From Streptomyces tsukubensis (GTDB lineage: Bacteria > Actinomycetota > Actinomycetes > Streptomycetales > Streptomycetaceae): DNA of 64,000 nucleotides. The position numbers were made by a program, and so were the translations under genes. The stretch is taken from the NCBI RefSeq assembly GCF_009296025.1, contig NZ_CP045178.1:1-64000 (forward strand). Reading direction: 5' to 3'. The first letter of the stretch is position 1, and every line of letters starts with the position of its first letter. The notes beneath the pieces were generated by a model. The model was not told the DNA's origin. It did no database searches and was given only the letters and a program-made list of their open reading frames with translations. This document shows positions 53,566-63,176 of this stretch, one piece after another.

Positions 53566-53799
53566 CGGCTGGACGGGCAGCGTTCGCGGTGCGGCGGAGT
53601 CACGCGCACGGATTGCCGCGAACCGTTGCCGCGGACCGTTGCCGGGGAGGTCGCCCTGTCATGAGCAGCCCCCGCTGTTCGCAGTGTGTTCAGCCGCGTG
53701 TCGCCGGTGTGCCGGATCCTTCTGCCGGGAGTGCGAGCACGCCACTCCCCGCCCCATCCTCCGTGTGGAAACCCCCTATGAAGAGAAGGACCGGCCACA

Positions 53800-55230
53800 T
53801 TGCGTACGCACTGGCGTAGAAGAGCCCGCCGCACCGCTGCCACCCTGTCCGTTTTCGCCCTCGGCCTCGGCCTGCACGGTGGCCAGGCGTCCGCGCACGC
53901 GCGGGCCCAGTCCTCGGTGCGGATCAACGAGGTCGAGTCGAGCGGCGGCGACCCCGGCGACTGGGTGGAGCTGATGAACGACGGTTCGGCCCCGGCCGAT
54001 GTGTCCGGGTGGATCGTGCGGGACAACGACGACTCCCACTCCTACCGGATCGCCGAGAAGACGAAGATCGCTCCGGGCGGCTTCCTGGCGCTGGACGTGG
54101 ACTCGTCGTTCGGGCTGGGCGGTGACGACTCGGTGCGGCTGTTCCCGTCTGCCGGGGCGACGCCGGTGGACTCGTACTCCTGGAGTGACCACGCCTCCAC
54201 CACGTACGGGCGCTGCCCGGACGGCGCGGGTGCGTTCCGCACGACCAGCGAGCCGACCAAGGGCTCCGCCAACGCCTGTGACTCCAGCGGCGGGGGTGGC
54301 GATCAGCCGGCCGCCCAACCCTGGCCCGGGGGCTCGGAGATCGCCGTCGCTGACGGCTCGAACGTGTTCGGGGAAAACCTCAGCGGGCTGTCCTTCGAGA
54401 GCTCCGGCGTGCTGTGGGCGGTGAACAACGGCCCGAGCAAGCTCTACCGTCTGGTGCCAGGCGGCGCTTCATGGAAGCCTGACACGGCCGGTGGCTGGTC
54501 CTCGGGCAAGGCCCTGCACTACCCGGAAGGCACCGGCGACCCCGATGCGGAAGGCGTGGTGGTCACTCCCGACGGGATGTTCGTCTCCACCGAACGTGAC
54601 AACGACGACGACTCCACCAGCAAGCCCGAGATCCTGCGCTTCGACGCCACCTCCGGCGCCTCATCGCTGAGCGCGACCGGCGAGTGGAACCTCACCTCCG
54701 ACCTGCCGTAGCTCCCCGCCAACTCCGGTGTCGAGGGCGTCTCCTGGGTCCCCGACTCGTTCCTGACCGCACACGGATTCTTCGACGAACACACCGGAGC
54801 CGCCTATGACCCGGCCTCCTACCCCGGCCATGGCACCGGCCTCTACTTCGCCGGCCTTGAGGCCAACGGCACCGTTTACGCCTACGCCCTCGACCTGTCC
54901 GGCGACGGATACACCCGCGTCGCCACCGTCACCAGCGGCCTGCCCGCGGTGATGGATCTGGAGTTCGAGCCCGCCACCGGACGTCTCTGGGCCGCCTGCG
55001 ACGACACCTGCCAGGGGCGGAGCTCGACTCTGGACATCGGCGCCCAGGGCCGGTTCACCGTCACCGGTTTCCAGGACCGCCCCACGGGGATGGCGGACTA
55101 CAACAACGAGGGGTTCGCCATCGCTCCCCGGTCCACCTGCGTCGCGGGCCGTGAGCCGGTCGTGTGGTCCGACGACGCCAATGACGGCGGTCACGCCCTG
55201 CGTACCGGCACCTTGAACTGCACCTCCTGA
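53800..55230 (+). pseudogene. Secreted lamin-tail domain/propeller protein with in-frame stop
   Basis: The TTG start at 53800 is the only in-frame option. A signal peptide is followed by a lamin-tail domain (about residues 40-160: VRINEVESSGGDPGDWVELM, GWIVRDNDDSHSYRIAE, CPDGAGAFRTTSEPTKGSAN). Next comes a beta-propeller-like region (VFGENLSGLSFESSGVLWAV). A TAG at 54709-54711 ends the first part, but the same frame continues with LPANSGVEGVSWVPDSFLTA and runs to 55230 without further stops (GLYFAGLEANGTVYAYALDL, VMDLEFEPATGRLWAACDD). A single CAG-to-TAG change explains this. The intact form would be 476 aa. Confidence 0.85.
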
Positions 55231-55751
55231 AGACCGGTTCGTCGCGGCGCTCCGCACCGACAGCCGTTGTCCGGCGGTAGCCGGGCGCCCGCATCGCGCA
55301 CAGCGGTTCACCTCCCCGTCCGGGGACTGCCGCGTGCCAGCGCCGGGAGGGCCCGGCTTCCGGGCCTCCCTGCGCCGGCTCCGAGTCCGCCCGGCGCCGG
55401 TGCGCGCGGTGGCCGCCCCCTGTCGCCACTTGTGGGTTGCGGAGCCGTCCCGCTCCTCCCTCCCCAGTCCCCGCCACGTGCCGCGTGACGCGTACCCCGC
55501 GCGGCGAGCAGCTGCCCGGTCAGGAAGCGGCCTGTCGGATTCGCCGTCGCGGCCCTGGTCCACCTCGCCGTCCGCGCGCTGGCGCCCCTGTGGCACCGTG
55601 TACCCCTCCAGCCGCGGACGGGAGGGTGCAGCCCGACCTGACGGGGACAGGCGGCCGCTCAGAGAGCTGACCGGTGCCTGACCGGCGCCCCGCCTCACCG
55701 GACCGCCCGCGGCCCCGCCCCGACCGCCCCTACAAGGATGACGAGGCTCCC
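55231..55751. other. Intergenic region
   Basis: About 520 bp; several overlapping frames without coherent sequence. No hairpin or repeat stood out. Confidence 0.35.
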
Positions 55752-56105
55752 ATGCCACAGATCACCGTCGACCACTCCGCGGCCCTCACCGCCGCATTCG
55801 ACCCGGCCGCGCTCGCCGAGGGGCTGCACGCCGCCGTGGTCGAGATCGCCGCAGCGACACCGGCCGCCTGCAAGACACAGTTCCGTCCCGGCTCGTTCAC
55901 GGCCGTGGGCCACGACACCGAGGGACACGCGGTCCTGCACGTCACGATCGGGCTCCTCGCTGGGCGCGCCGCCGAGACCAAGGCCCGGCTGACCGAAGCG
56001 GTGCTGGAACTGGTGGGTGAACACGTACGTCCCGACGGCCTCACCCTGCACGCCTCCGCCGAGACCCGCGACCTCGACGCGTCCTACCGCAAGTTCGACG
56101 CCTGA
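55752..56105 (+). CDS. CHMI-family tautomerase
   Basis: 117 aa. It begins MPQITVDHSAALTAAFDPAA, giving the N-terminal Pro base of the tautomerase superfamily. The trimeric 5-carboxymethyl-2-hydroxymuconate isomerase pattern continues with ALAEGLHAAVVEIA, HAVLHVTIGLLAGR and SAETRDLDASYRK. It isomerises unsaturated keto acids of aromatic degradation. It sits opposite the aromatic-acid-type operon and could serve it. Confidence 0.85.
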   Translation: MPQITVDHSAALTAAFDPAALAEGLHAAVVEIAAATPAACKTQFRPGSFTAVGHDTEGHAVLHVTIGLLAGRAAETKARLTEAVLELVGEHVRPDGLTLHASAETRDLDASYRKFDA

Positions 56106-56122
56106 GCCGCACACCGGCGTGA

Positions 56123-56170
56123 ACCGACCCACCACAGGGCGCCGGCCGTGGAGTCCTGTGGTGGGTCGGT
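56123..56170. terminator. Bidirectional terminator, 16-bp perfect stem
   Basis: ACCGACCCACCACAGG (56123-56138) is exactly complementary to 56155-56170 with a 16-nt loop. It lies between the convergent tautomerase and permease genes. Confidence 0.85.
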
Positions 56171-56208
56171 GTGCTCGTGGAAGGCACCGCCGTCCTGCGA
56201 GGCGTGGA

Positions 56209-57054
56209 CTACGCCCTGCGGCGGGCGGCGAGGCCGAGGCGCTTCAGGGCGTATGTGTCGAGCGCGGTCAGAACGCCGTTGAGGGTGAGGGTGAGCGCGA
56301 CAAGGACGATGAGGCCGGCGAACTCACTGGCCGCGTCGAGGTTCTGGGCCGCGGTGAACAATTCGTGACCGACACCCTCGGAGGAGGCGATGAACTCGCC
56401 GCCGATGACGCCGAGGATGGCGAGCGGTCCTCCTGTCTTCAGCGCGGCGAAGAAGGGGGCGGCGAGCGTCGGTATCGTCACGTAGCCCAGCACGTGGTGT
56501 TTGCGCCCGCCCATCACCTGGACGACCTCGACGAGTTCGCGTTCCCGCAGCCGCAGGCCGAGATAGATGTTGTAGAAGACCACGAAGGCGACACCGGTCA
56601 TGGCGATGGTGATCTTCGACCAGGAGCCGATGCCGAAGAACAGCAGGAAGAGCGGGGCGAGGGCGATCTTCGGGATGCCGTTCAGGGCCGCGACGAGCGG
56701 TTCGAGGACCTTGCCGAGGAGCGGGAAGGAGCCGAGCACCAGCCCCATCACCGTTCCTGCGGCGACGCCGAGCCCGAAGCCGGCCAGCACCTCGACGGTG
56801 GTCACCTTGATGTTGATCCATCCGGGCTCGGAGCCGAGCATCCCGGTGAGTGCGTCGAAGACGTCGGTGGGCCTGCTCACCGCGTACTCGGGCACGACCG
56901 GGCCGCTCATCACCTGCCAGAGGACGAGGGCGACCGCGATCACCAGGACCCGCAGCCCGATGACGGTGCCGGTGCCGCGCCAGCGGTGGGGTGTCTTCCC
57001 CGCGGGTGCCGCGGTGGGGGTCTCTGTCACGGCCTTGCCTGTGACGGTTGCCAT
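56209..57054 (-). CDS. ABC transporter permease (NitT/TauT type)
   Basis: 281 aa from ATG 57054 (AAGGAG upstream). About six membrane helices (VIGLRVLVIAVALVLWQVMS, AGFGLGVAAGTVMGLVLGSF, ITIAMTGVAFVVFYNIYLGL, FAGLIVLVALTLTLNGVLTA). The EAA loop is in the QVMGGRKHHVLGYVTIP region. The class imports sulfonates, nitrate, or aromatic acids. Its binding protein is 32 nt upstream. No ATPase gene is visible in the window. Confidence 0.9.
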   Translation of the reverse strand: MATVTGKAVTETPTAAPAGKTPHRWRGTGTVIGLRVLVIAVALVLWQVMSGPVVPEYAVSRPTDVFDALTGMLGSEPGWINIKVTTVEVLAGFGLGVAAGTVMGLVLGSFPLLGKVLEPLVAALNGIPKIALAPLFLLFFGIGSWSKITIAMTGVAFVVFYNIYLGLRLRERELVEVVQVMGGRKHHVLGYVTIPTLAAPFFAALKTGGPLAILGVIGGEFIASSEGVGHELFTAAQNLDAASEFAGLIVLVALTLTLNGVLTALDTYALKRLGLAARRRA

Positions 57055-57086
57055 GGTCTGCTCCTTGCGATCGGGGACGGCCGATG

Positions 57087-58121
57087 TCACGGCAGGTAGG
57101 TGTTGGTCCAGTCATCGGTGGTGACGGAGGAGTCCTTCACCGCGCCCATGTCCTTGACGAATTCGGCGGTCTTCTTCCATCCGGCCTCGTCCTGTTCGGC
57201 GCTCCTGGGCCAGTCCACCTGTGCCACGGAGGCGCTGAGTACCTTGTCGGGCACCCCGGGCAGCGTCGCCCGCGCGGCGGCCAGCACGGCCTTGTCGCCG
57301 CTCTCGTGGGTGGCGAGGTAGGTGGTCGCCTGCTGGACCGCGGTGGCGAACCCCTTCACGGTGGCGGTATGGGCCTTGGCATAGCTCTTCTGCACCACGA
57401 CGGCCTGGCCGTATCCGGCGTCCTTGAAGGCCCATTGGGGCACCTTCAGCGGGTCGGCGACGACCACGCCGTCCCCCTCGTTCTGGACCTGGAGCGGGAT
57501 CGGCTCAGAGGTGATGAACCAGTCGACCTCTCCCTTGGCGAGGGCTGCCTTGTCGGCGGCCGGGTTCGGCAGTGAGACCCACTTCAGCTTGGCGGGGTCG
57601 ACATGGTGGGCCTTGAGGAAGATGCCCGCCTCCGCCTTGGTGTTGGCGGAGCTGGCGCCGGCCGTCGAGTGGGCCAGGGCCTTGGCCACCTGGTCCGCCG
57701 GGGTGTCGGAGGTCAGGTGGTGTTTCTTCGCGAACTCGTCACTGACGACCACGCCGAGCGGGTTGCCCCCACCGTTGGTGGCGACCGACAGCTGCGGAAG
57801 CCCCTTGGAGAGGGCGGCGAGAAAACTGGTCGGGCTGGCGTTGAGGAACTGCACGGAGCCCGACTGCAGACCCGAGGCGCCCGTCGACGCGTTCAGCGTC
57901 ACGTACTTGATCTTTATGTTCTGCTTGTCGAAGTAGCCGTTCTCCTCGGCCACGCGGATCGACAGGTCGAAGACGTTGCCGCTCACACCCACCGAGACGG
58001 TCGTCTTGCCGTCCGAGCCGACCGAGGTGGAACCGTCGTTGCCGCAGCCGCTCAGCAACGCGGCGCCGAGCAGCGCGGCCGAGGCCATCGCGACGGACCT
58101 GACACTCGTATGGTGCCTCAT
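57087..58121 (-). CDS. ABC transporter substrate-binding lipoprotein
   Basis: 344 aa from ATG 58121 (AAAGGAG upstream). A lipobox is present (ALLSGC near residue 26). The SsuA/NMT1-like fold shows VSVGVSGNVFDLSIRVAEEN, YVTLNASTGASGLQSGSVQF and KGEVDWFITSEPIPLQVQNE. It captures an organic anion outside the cell for the adjacent permease. The ligand is probably an aromatic carboxylate given the rest of the operon. Confidence 0.9.
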   Translation of the reverse strand: MRHHTSVRSVAMASAALLGAALLSGCGNDGSTSVGSDGKTTVSVGVSGNVFDLSIRVAEENGYFDKQNIKIKYVTLNASTGASGLQSGSVQFLNASPTSFLAALSKGLPQLSVATNGGGNPLGVVVSDEFAKKHHLTSDTPADQVAKALAHSTAGASSANTKAEAGIFLKAHHVDPAKLKWVSLPNPAADKAALAKGEVDWFITSEPIPLQVQNEGDGVVVADPLKVPQWAFKDAGYGQAVVVQKSYAKAHTATVKGFATAVQQATTYLATHESGDKAVLAAARATLPGVPDKVLSASVAQVDWPRSAEQDEAGWKKTAEFVKDMGAVKDSSVTTDDWTNTYLP

Positions 58122-58234
58122 GAGAACTCCTTTGTTCCCCAGGCCTGCTGGGTACGGAAGTAGCGGTTCCGGATGTCGGTACCGCTCGCGGGGTTTCACG
58201 CGCGTGGCGGTGGTTCTCTTCCTTCTGTTCTCCG

Positions 58235-58954
58235 TCAGCCGGCGGGTGGCTGCGGTGAGTTGTCGAGCAGCAGCGCCCGGCGGGCGGAACCGACGTGGTG
58301 GCGCATCGCCGCGTTGGCCGCGTCGGGGTTGCGGGTGACGACGGCGAGGAAGATGGCCTGGTGCTCTTCGAGCGACCCGGTCCTCGGGTGGAGCGCGGAG
58401 AGATTGCGGTACTGGCGCATCACCAGCGGGTAGAGCAGCGTGTCGTAGGCGCGGGCCAGCGTCTGCTGGTGGGCCGCGAGTTTCATCTGCTGGTGGAAGC
58501 GCCGGTTGCAGCGCGAGTAGGTGTTCTGGTCGCCTCGGGACTGCGCCTCCACCATCTCCGCGAGGGTGGAGCGCAGCTCTTCGACCTCCTCGGCCGTGGC
58601 CCGCTCCGCCGCCATGCCCGCGAGTGCGGCCTCCATGATCTCGCGGGCCTCCAGGATGTCCGCCGCCTCGTCGACGGCGAAGCTCCTGGTGCGCACCCCT
58701 CGGTTGACCTCGCCTGTGACATAGCCCTCCTGCGTCAGCCGCGCCAGCACGGTGCGCATGGTGCTCCGCGACACGTCGAACCTCCGCGTGAGGTCCGCCT
58801 CGGTCAGTCGGGTGTCGGGCGCGATGCTCCCCGACAGCAACAGGGAACGCAGTCCGTCGTACGCGTGGCCGTAGCGGGTTCCCGGCATCTTCTCGCCCGG
58901 CCGGGCCCCGATGTCATGGCCGCTCACCTTGTCGGGGCCTGTGGTCGACGACAT
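58235..58954 (-). CDS. GntR/FadR-family transcriptional regulator
   Basis: 239 aa. A winged HTH (about residues 30-90: AYDGLRSLLLSGSIAPDTRL, DLTRRFDVSRSTMRTVLARL, GYVTGEVNRGVRTRSF) is followed by a helical FCD ligand domain with DILEAREIMEAALAGMAAER and the metal-site His in NRRFHQQM and MRHHVGSARRAL. It starts 6 nt after the amidohydrolase stop, so it is in the operon and probably senses a pathway acid. Confidence 0.92.
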   Translation of the reverse strand: MSSTTGPDKVSGHDIGARPGEKMPGTRYGHAYDGLRSLLLSGSIAPDTRLTEADLTRRFDVSRSTMRTVLARLTQEGYVTGEVNRGVRTRSFAVDEAADILEAREIMEAALAGMAAERATAEEVEELRSTLAEMVEAQSRGDQNTYSRCNRRFHQQMKLAAHQQTLARAYDTLLYPLVMRQYRNLSALHPRTGSLEEHQAIFLAVVTRNPDAANAAMRHHVGSARRALLLDNSPQPPAG

Positions 58955-58960
58955 GGCGGG

Positions 58961-59821
58961 TCAGTTCCCGTGGCTGCCGAGTGAGGGGTACAGGCGCCGG
59001 GCCGTACCCGCGAATATCTCCCGCCGGTCCTCCTCCGGCAGCCCCGCGAGGACCTCTTGGGCGAGGGTGAGGAGTTCGGGCAGGGGCTGCTCGGCCGCCG
59101 GGCAGTTCGACCCCCAGGCGATCCGCCGCGCGCCGAACGCCTCGACCACGGGTCGGAGGAAGTCACCCGCGTGCTCTCCGGCGTCCCGCAGCCGTCCGAG
59201 GTTGCGGTGGGTGAGCTTGAGGTGGAGCCCGGGGTGGGCGGCGAGCGCCGCGACCTCGGCTCCGGCGCGGGCGGGCGACGCGGCGATGTCGGGGTAGCCG
59301 ATGTGGTCGAGAAGCACCCGCACACCGGGGAAGCGTTCCAGGAGTTCCACCAGTTGCTCGGTGGCGGGACCGAGGCGCATCTGGAGGCAGACCGGCAGCT
59401 CCAGTTCCCCGGCCCGCTCCCAGAAGGGGAACGTCTCCGGGGCGACGAACCACTCGCCCTGTGTGGGTACGGTGCTGCCGCTGGTGAAGAGCCGTACCCC
59501 CGCCAGAGCGCCGTCGCCGACCGCGGCCTTGAGCTCCGCGGCGGCTTCCGGGCGCAGCGGGTCGACGGTGCCGACGGCCACGAACCGCTCCGGCCTGCGC
59601 CTGCTGCTGTCGAGTACGTAGGAGTTGTCGTAGCCGTAGTTCGTGGTGGCCTGGACCAGGACGGCCTGATCGATGCCGGTCTCGTCCATGCGGCCGGCCA
59701 TGGAGTCGGCGGTCACGGGACGGGTGGCGGCCCACGCCGACTGCTTGCCCCCGATCGGGGCCTTGGGGTAGCGGGTCAGGTCCTCGGAGATGATGTGGCA
59801 GTGTGCGTCGACGACGTCCAC
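58961..59821 (-). CDS. Amidohydrolase-2 family hydrolase
   Basis: 286 aa from the GTG at 59821 (GGGAGAA upstream). Metal ligands are VDAHCHI at the start, VRVLLDHIGYPD, LKLTHRNL and IAWGSNCPAAEQPLPELL near the end. This is the PDC-hydrolase (LigI)/decarboxylase-like TIM-barrel branch that handles aromatic ring-cleavage products. The stop is 6 nt before the GntR gene. Confidence 0.85.
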   Translation of the reverse strand: MDVVDAHCHIISEDLTRYPKAPIGGKQSAWAATRPVTADSMAGRMDETGIDQAVLVQATTNYGYDNSYVLDSSRRRPERFVAVGTVDPLRPEAAAELKAAVGDGALAGVRLFTSGSTVPTQGEWFVAPETFPFWERAGELELPVCLQMRLGPATEQLVELLERFPGVRVLLDHIGYPDIAASPARAGAEVAALAAHPGLHLKLTHRNLGRLRDAGEHAGDFLRPVVEAFGARRIAWGSNCPAAEQPLPELLTLAQEVLAGLPEEDRREIFAGTARRLYPSLGSHGN

Positions 59822-59861
59822 GGTGCGGGTTCTCCCTTGTCTGTTGTCTGTCTTCTCATGT

Positions 59862-59945
59862 GTTCTGTACGGAGGGTGTGTTCTGTACGAGGCGTGTCTC
59901 CTGTGCGGGTGTGTCTTCTGTACGGGGGCGTTCCGTACGGGACGT
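59862..59945 (-). repeat. Degenerate direct repeats in the operon spacer
   Basis: Five imperfect copies built on TTCTGTACG or CTGTGCG, spaced 14-20 bp, fill the 161-bp gap between amidohydrolase and the next upstream gene. They may be a regulator array or simply low-complexity. Confidence 0.6.
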
Positions 59946-59982
59946 TGTGCGCGAGGGGTGCGTTCTGCGGACCGGTGCGGGC

Positions 59983-60963
59983 TCAGGCGTCCGGGTACTC
60001 CCCCGCGGCGAACAGTGGGCGTGCCTCGCTCGGGAAGTCCCCGTCGAGCAGGCCCTGGTCCTTCGCGTAGCTGACCATCGCGCGCAGGCTGGGCTCGTTG
60101 GCCTTGATGCCGTAGGGGACGGGGTCGCCACCGATCGCGCGCCCCTGGCGGGCCAGTCGGGGCACCGCCGACCACTCGGGCCGCTCGGCGAGGTGGCGGC
60201 GCTTGCTGTCGGCGAACGCCGCGTACAGCTTGCCCGGCAGGTCGGGGTCGCGCTCCACGAGCTGGGAGCGGACCGAGATCAGGGAGTGCAGCGGGTAGAC
60301 GCCGGTACGCAGGTAGTGGTCGACGGCGAGCACTCCGGGGTCGGCGAAGAGCGGGTAGGGGCTGTCGTCACCGGGCTCCGGGTCGGCCGCCGCCGTCCAG
60401 CCGGCCCGGGGCGCGCCCGCCCGTCCCGTTCCCGCGTTGCCGGTGAGCGCGGCGTCGATCTCGCCCGCACGCAGCAGCTCGCCCAGTGTGCGTCCGTCGG
60501 TGACCCGTTCGACGTTGGCGGGGACGCGGCCCTCGATGTGGTCGTCGTCGTCCACCACCCAGGTGATCTTGTCGATGTCCACGCCGTACTCGTCGCGCAG
60601 CACGCCACGTACCCACACTCCGGTGCTCACCGAGTAGGCGCGCACCCCGACCCTGCGCCCCTCCAGGTCCTTCGGCACGCGGATGCCCGAGTCGGCCGCG
60701 CACCGCACATCGCCGTGGTGGAAGCGCCGGTTGAGGAAGACCGGCACCGCGGTGAGGGCGATGTTCTCCTGGCGTGCCATCAGGTAGGAGACCGGCGCCA
60801 GTTCGCACACGTCGAACTCCAGGTCCCGGATCATCCGCCGGTAGGCGCCGATGACCGGCTTCACCTCCACCGGGTCGACCAGGTACCCGTCGATCCCCGC
60901 GTCACCGTCCAGCAGGGGCCGTGCGTGCGGGTAGTCGCCGAGAACCACTGTGAGCTTGTCCAT
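59983..60963 (-). CDS. 4,5-dihydroxyphthalate decarboxylase-like protein, paralogue 1
   Basis: 326 aa. The periplasmic-binding-like fold of the family is used without a signal peptide. DLEFDVCELAPVSYLMAR, RRVGVRAYSVSTGVWVRGVL and DEYGVDIDKITWVVDDDD are family blocks. Pht5-type members decarboxylate 4,5-dihydroxyphthalate; others are uncharacterised. It shares the VGVRA..TTGVWVRG block with two neighbours. ATG start. Confidence 0.8.
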   Translation of the reverse strand: MDKLTVVLGDYPHARPLLDGDAGIDGYLVDPVEVKPVIGAYRRMIRDLEFDVCELAPVSYLMARQENIALTAVPVFLNRRFHHGDVRCAADSGIRVPKDLEGRRVGVRAYSVSTGVWVRGVLRDEYGVDIDKITWVVDDDDHIEGRVPANVERVTDGRTLGELLRAGEIDAALTGNAGTGRAGAPRAGWTAAADPEPGDDSPYPLFADPGVLAVDHYLRTGVYPLHSLISVRSQLVERDPDLPGKLYAAFADSKRRHLAERPEWSAVPRLARQGRAIGGDPVPYGIKANEPSLRAMVSYAKDQGLLDGDFPSEARPLFAAGEYPDA

Positions 60964-61021
60964 GCCCTGTCCTGTCCTTTGCTGTTCTGCGTTCTGATCC
61001 GGCTGTGCGTGGAGCGGGTCC

Positions 61022-61900
61022 TCAGGAGCCGAGGCGGGCGGGCGGGACGCCCAGGGCGGCGCAGGTCCGCTCGACGAGTTCGTCGTAGTCCACCGCCCTC
61101 GGGATCACGTCCTGTTCGAGCGCGTAGGCGGCGGCCTTGGTGAACGCGGCGCGCAGTCCTTCGAACCCCACCGGGTGCCGGGCGACGCCGCCGCTCTTCT
61201 CCTTGGCGCCGAGTACCGATGCCATGGCGTCGTAGGCGGCGAGGACGGCGGCGGTGTGCTCGGCGGCGGCGGCTTCGGAGACGGCGACCACGTGGTTGAC
61301 CGGGATGAACCCCTGGTCCTTGGACCACTGTTCCGCGACGGCGTGGGCGTCGCCGATGGCGGTGCGGACGCGGTCGTCGACGGGGAGTTCGTTGCCCATG
61401 ATCCCGAAGTCGACCCGGCCTTCCAAGAAGTCCGTCGGAAGCTTGGTCCCCTCGGGGGCCCGCTTCACCCAGGAAGGGTCCTCGGCGCCGTCGACGTGGT
61501 GGCCCTCATACGTCTTCCACCGGGCCTCGCGCAGGTCGACCCCGTAGTTCTCGGTGAGGAATCCGCGCACCCACACGCCGGTGGTCTGGCTCCAGGCGCG
61601 GACTCCGACGCTGTGCCCCGCCACGTCGGCGACCGAGAGTTCCCCGAGGGTCACCAGGGTCTGGTGCTGGTGGCGTCCGAGAGTGGTGACCGGCAGCAGC
61701 AGGACCGGCTTGTCGTAGGCGAGGGCCTGGAGGACGGTCACGATCGCCACTTCGCACAGATCGGCGTCCGACTCGTTCACAAAACCGCGGGAGGCCTTGT
61801 GCACCGGCTTGACAGCGATCCGCTCCGGCTCGGAACCCGCCTCGCGGGCCGCCGAGAGTGCGGCTGCCGCGAGATCGTCACGGCCGAGCACCAACTTCAT
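61022..61900 (-). CDS. 4,5-dihydroxyphthalate decarboxylase-like protein, paralogue 2
   Basis: 292 aa, shorter than its neighbour, with a variant N-terminus (LVLGRDDLAAAALSAAREAG, VNESDADLCEVAIVTVLQAL). The core block VGVRAWSQTTGVWVRGFLTE and NYGVDL align with paralogues 1 and 3. No signal peptide. It starts 15 nt after the DUF3500 stop. It may be a divergent subunit or enzyme. Confidence 0.75.
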   Translation of the reverse strand: MKLVLGRDDLAAAALSAAREAGSEPERIAVKPVHKASRGFVNESDADLCEVAIVTVLQALAYDKPVLLLPVTTLGRHQHQTLVTLGELSVADVAGHSVGVRAWSQTTGVWVRGFLTENYGVDLREARWKTYEGHHVDGAEDPSWVKRAPEGTKLPTDFLEGRVDFGIMGNELPVDDRVRTAIGDAHAVAEQWSKDQGFIPVNHVVAVSEAAAAEHTAAVLAAYDAMASVLGAKEKSGGVARHPVGFEGLRAAFTKAAAYALEQDVIPRAVDYDELVERTCAALGVPPARLGS

Positions 61901-61915
61901 GTCTCTCTCCTCCTG

Positions 61916-63112
61916 CTACGGGTGGTGGGGGGATCGGATCTGCGGGCCCGGCGGGTCCTTCCGGGGCCTGTGGTGCCGCTCGTGGTGCTGGCGCAGCAGG
62001 TCGACGCCGAAGTCGTTGCCGTTGGGGGTGCGGACGACGGTGTGGATGTGCCGGCGTGAGTGGTAGTCGTTGTCGAAGAGCACGCCGGGCATGTGCTCGA
62101 ACTCGACGAGGATCACCGGGCTGTGGAAGCGGTAGTAGAAGGTGCCGTCCGGGTCCCCGACCCAGCCGAAGTGGGTCTCGCCCTCGTGGGACAGCACCTC
62201 CTCCCTGCGCACCCGGGCGTGGGGGTCGCCGGCCCGGTTGACGTACAGGCCGAGGAGCCGGAGCGCGGTGTCCCGCTGACCGGGGGACATCTCACTCAGC
62301 CGCAGCCCTCGCTGGTCGAGTTCGAAGTTGTCCCTGAAGGCTCCGGCGTACAGCTCCGACGGCATCGTGTCGGCGAGGACGGCCCGTTCCCGCTGCCCGT
62401 GGCCGAGCTGGGTGAACAGCTCGTGACCGAGGGCCTCCTCGCCTCGGAAGGCCATCGTCCCCGCGTACTTCCCCGACCCCGCGATCACCGGCTCGGCGCC
62501 GAGGAAGGAGGGGGTGAGGACCATCTGGTCCCCGACGAAGGCGCAGTTGATGTTGACGTGGTGTCCGTCGAGCTGCCAGCCCCACGGGCCGCCGTTCTCC
62601 GGCTCCCCGTAGAGGGAGAACCAGTACAGCCACTCGTTGAGGCCGTGCGTGTTGTCGCTCAGCTCGCCGATGGTGAGGTTGAGCCGCATCAGGTCGACCG
62701 TCTGGCGATATCCGTCCGCGCTGAGGCTCTCCCTTATGACGGCCAGGGCCCGCTCGCGCCCCGCGGCGTCGAACTCCTCCAGGCAGATGCCGTGCCGGAG
62801 GAAGTATCTGGCGCCGTTGTTCCAGTGCCGCCAGCTCACGTCGTCCATCCGGAACCGGCCTTCGGCGAGCTGCTTCTCCGTCAGCCCCGCCAGATAGTTC
62901 TCCGCCGCCCGGTGCACCTCGCGGACGTCCGCACCCGTCTCGCGCAGCGGGAACAGTCCGCGCCGCACCCCGTCGGACGTGGCCACGCCACGGAAGGGCT
63001 CGTTGGCCGCCTTCACCCGCCAGGCGACCTTTTCGAGCAGGTCGGGGGTCCATACCTCCGGTTCACGCGTGGGCGGGTTGCCTCGTTCGCGCAGCCCTAC
63101 CGGCTCTCGCAC
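61916..63112 (-). CDS. DUF3500 family protein
   Basis: 398 aa from the GTG at 63112 (GAGGAGGAG upstream). It carries the family blocks GVRRGLFPLRETGADVREVH, WRHWNNGARYFLRHGICLEE, WGWQLDGHHVNINCAFVGDQ, THFGWVGDPDGTFYYRFHSP and VLFDNDYHSRRHIHTVVRTP. The conserved His/Glu/Asp set suggests a metal-dependent hydrolase, but no function is established. It sits amid aromatic-acid genes. Confidence 0.85.
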   Translation of the reverse strand: MREPVGLRERGNPPTREPEVWTPDLLEKVAWRVKAANEPFRGVATSDGVRRGLFPLRETGADVREVHRAAENYLAGLTEKQLAEGRFRMDDVSWRHWNNGARYFLRHGICLEEFDAAGRERALAVIRESLSADGYRQTVDLMRLNLTIGELSDNTHGLNEWLYWFSLYGEPENGGPWGWQLDGHHVNINCAFVGDQMVLTPSFLGAEPVIAGSGKYAGTMAFRGEEALGHELFTQLGHGQRERAVLADTMPSELYAGAFRDNFELDQRGLRLSEMSPGQRDTALRLLGLYVNRAGDPHARVRREEVLSHEGETHFGWVGDPDGTFYYRFHSPVILVEFEHMPGVLFDNDYHSRRHIHTVVRTPNGNDFGVDLLRQHHERHHRPRKDPPGPQIRSPHHP

Positions 63113-63176
63113 CGCTGCTCCTCCTCTCGATGTTCTCTCCCGAGTACGCGGCAGCGCACCGGGGCCGACCGGCTCC

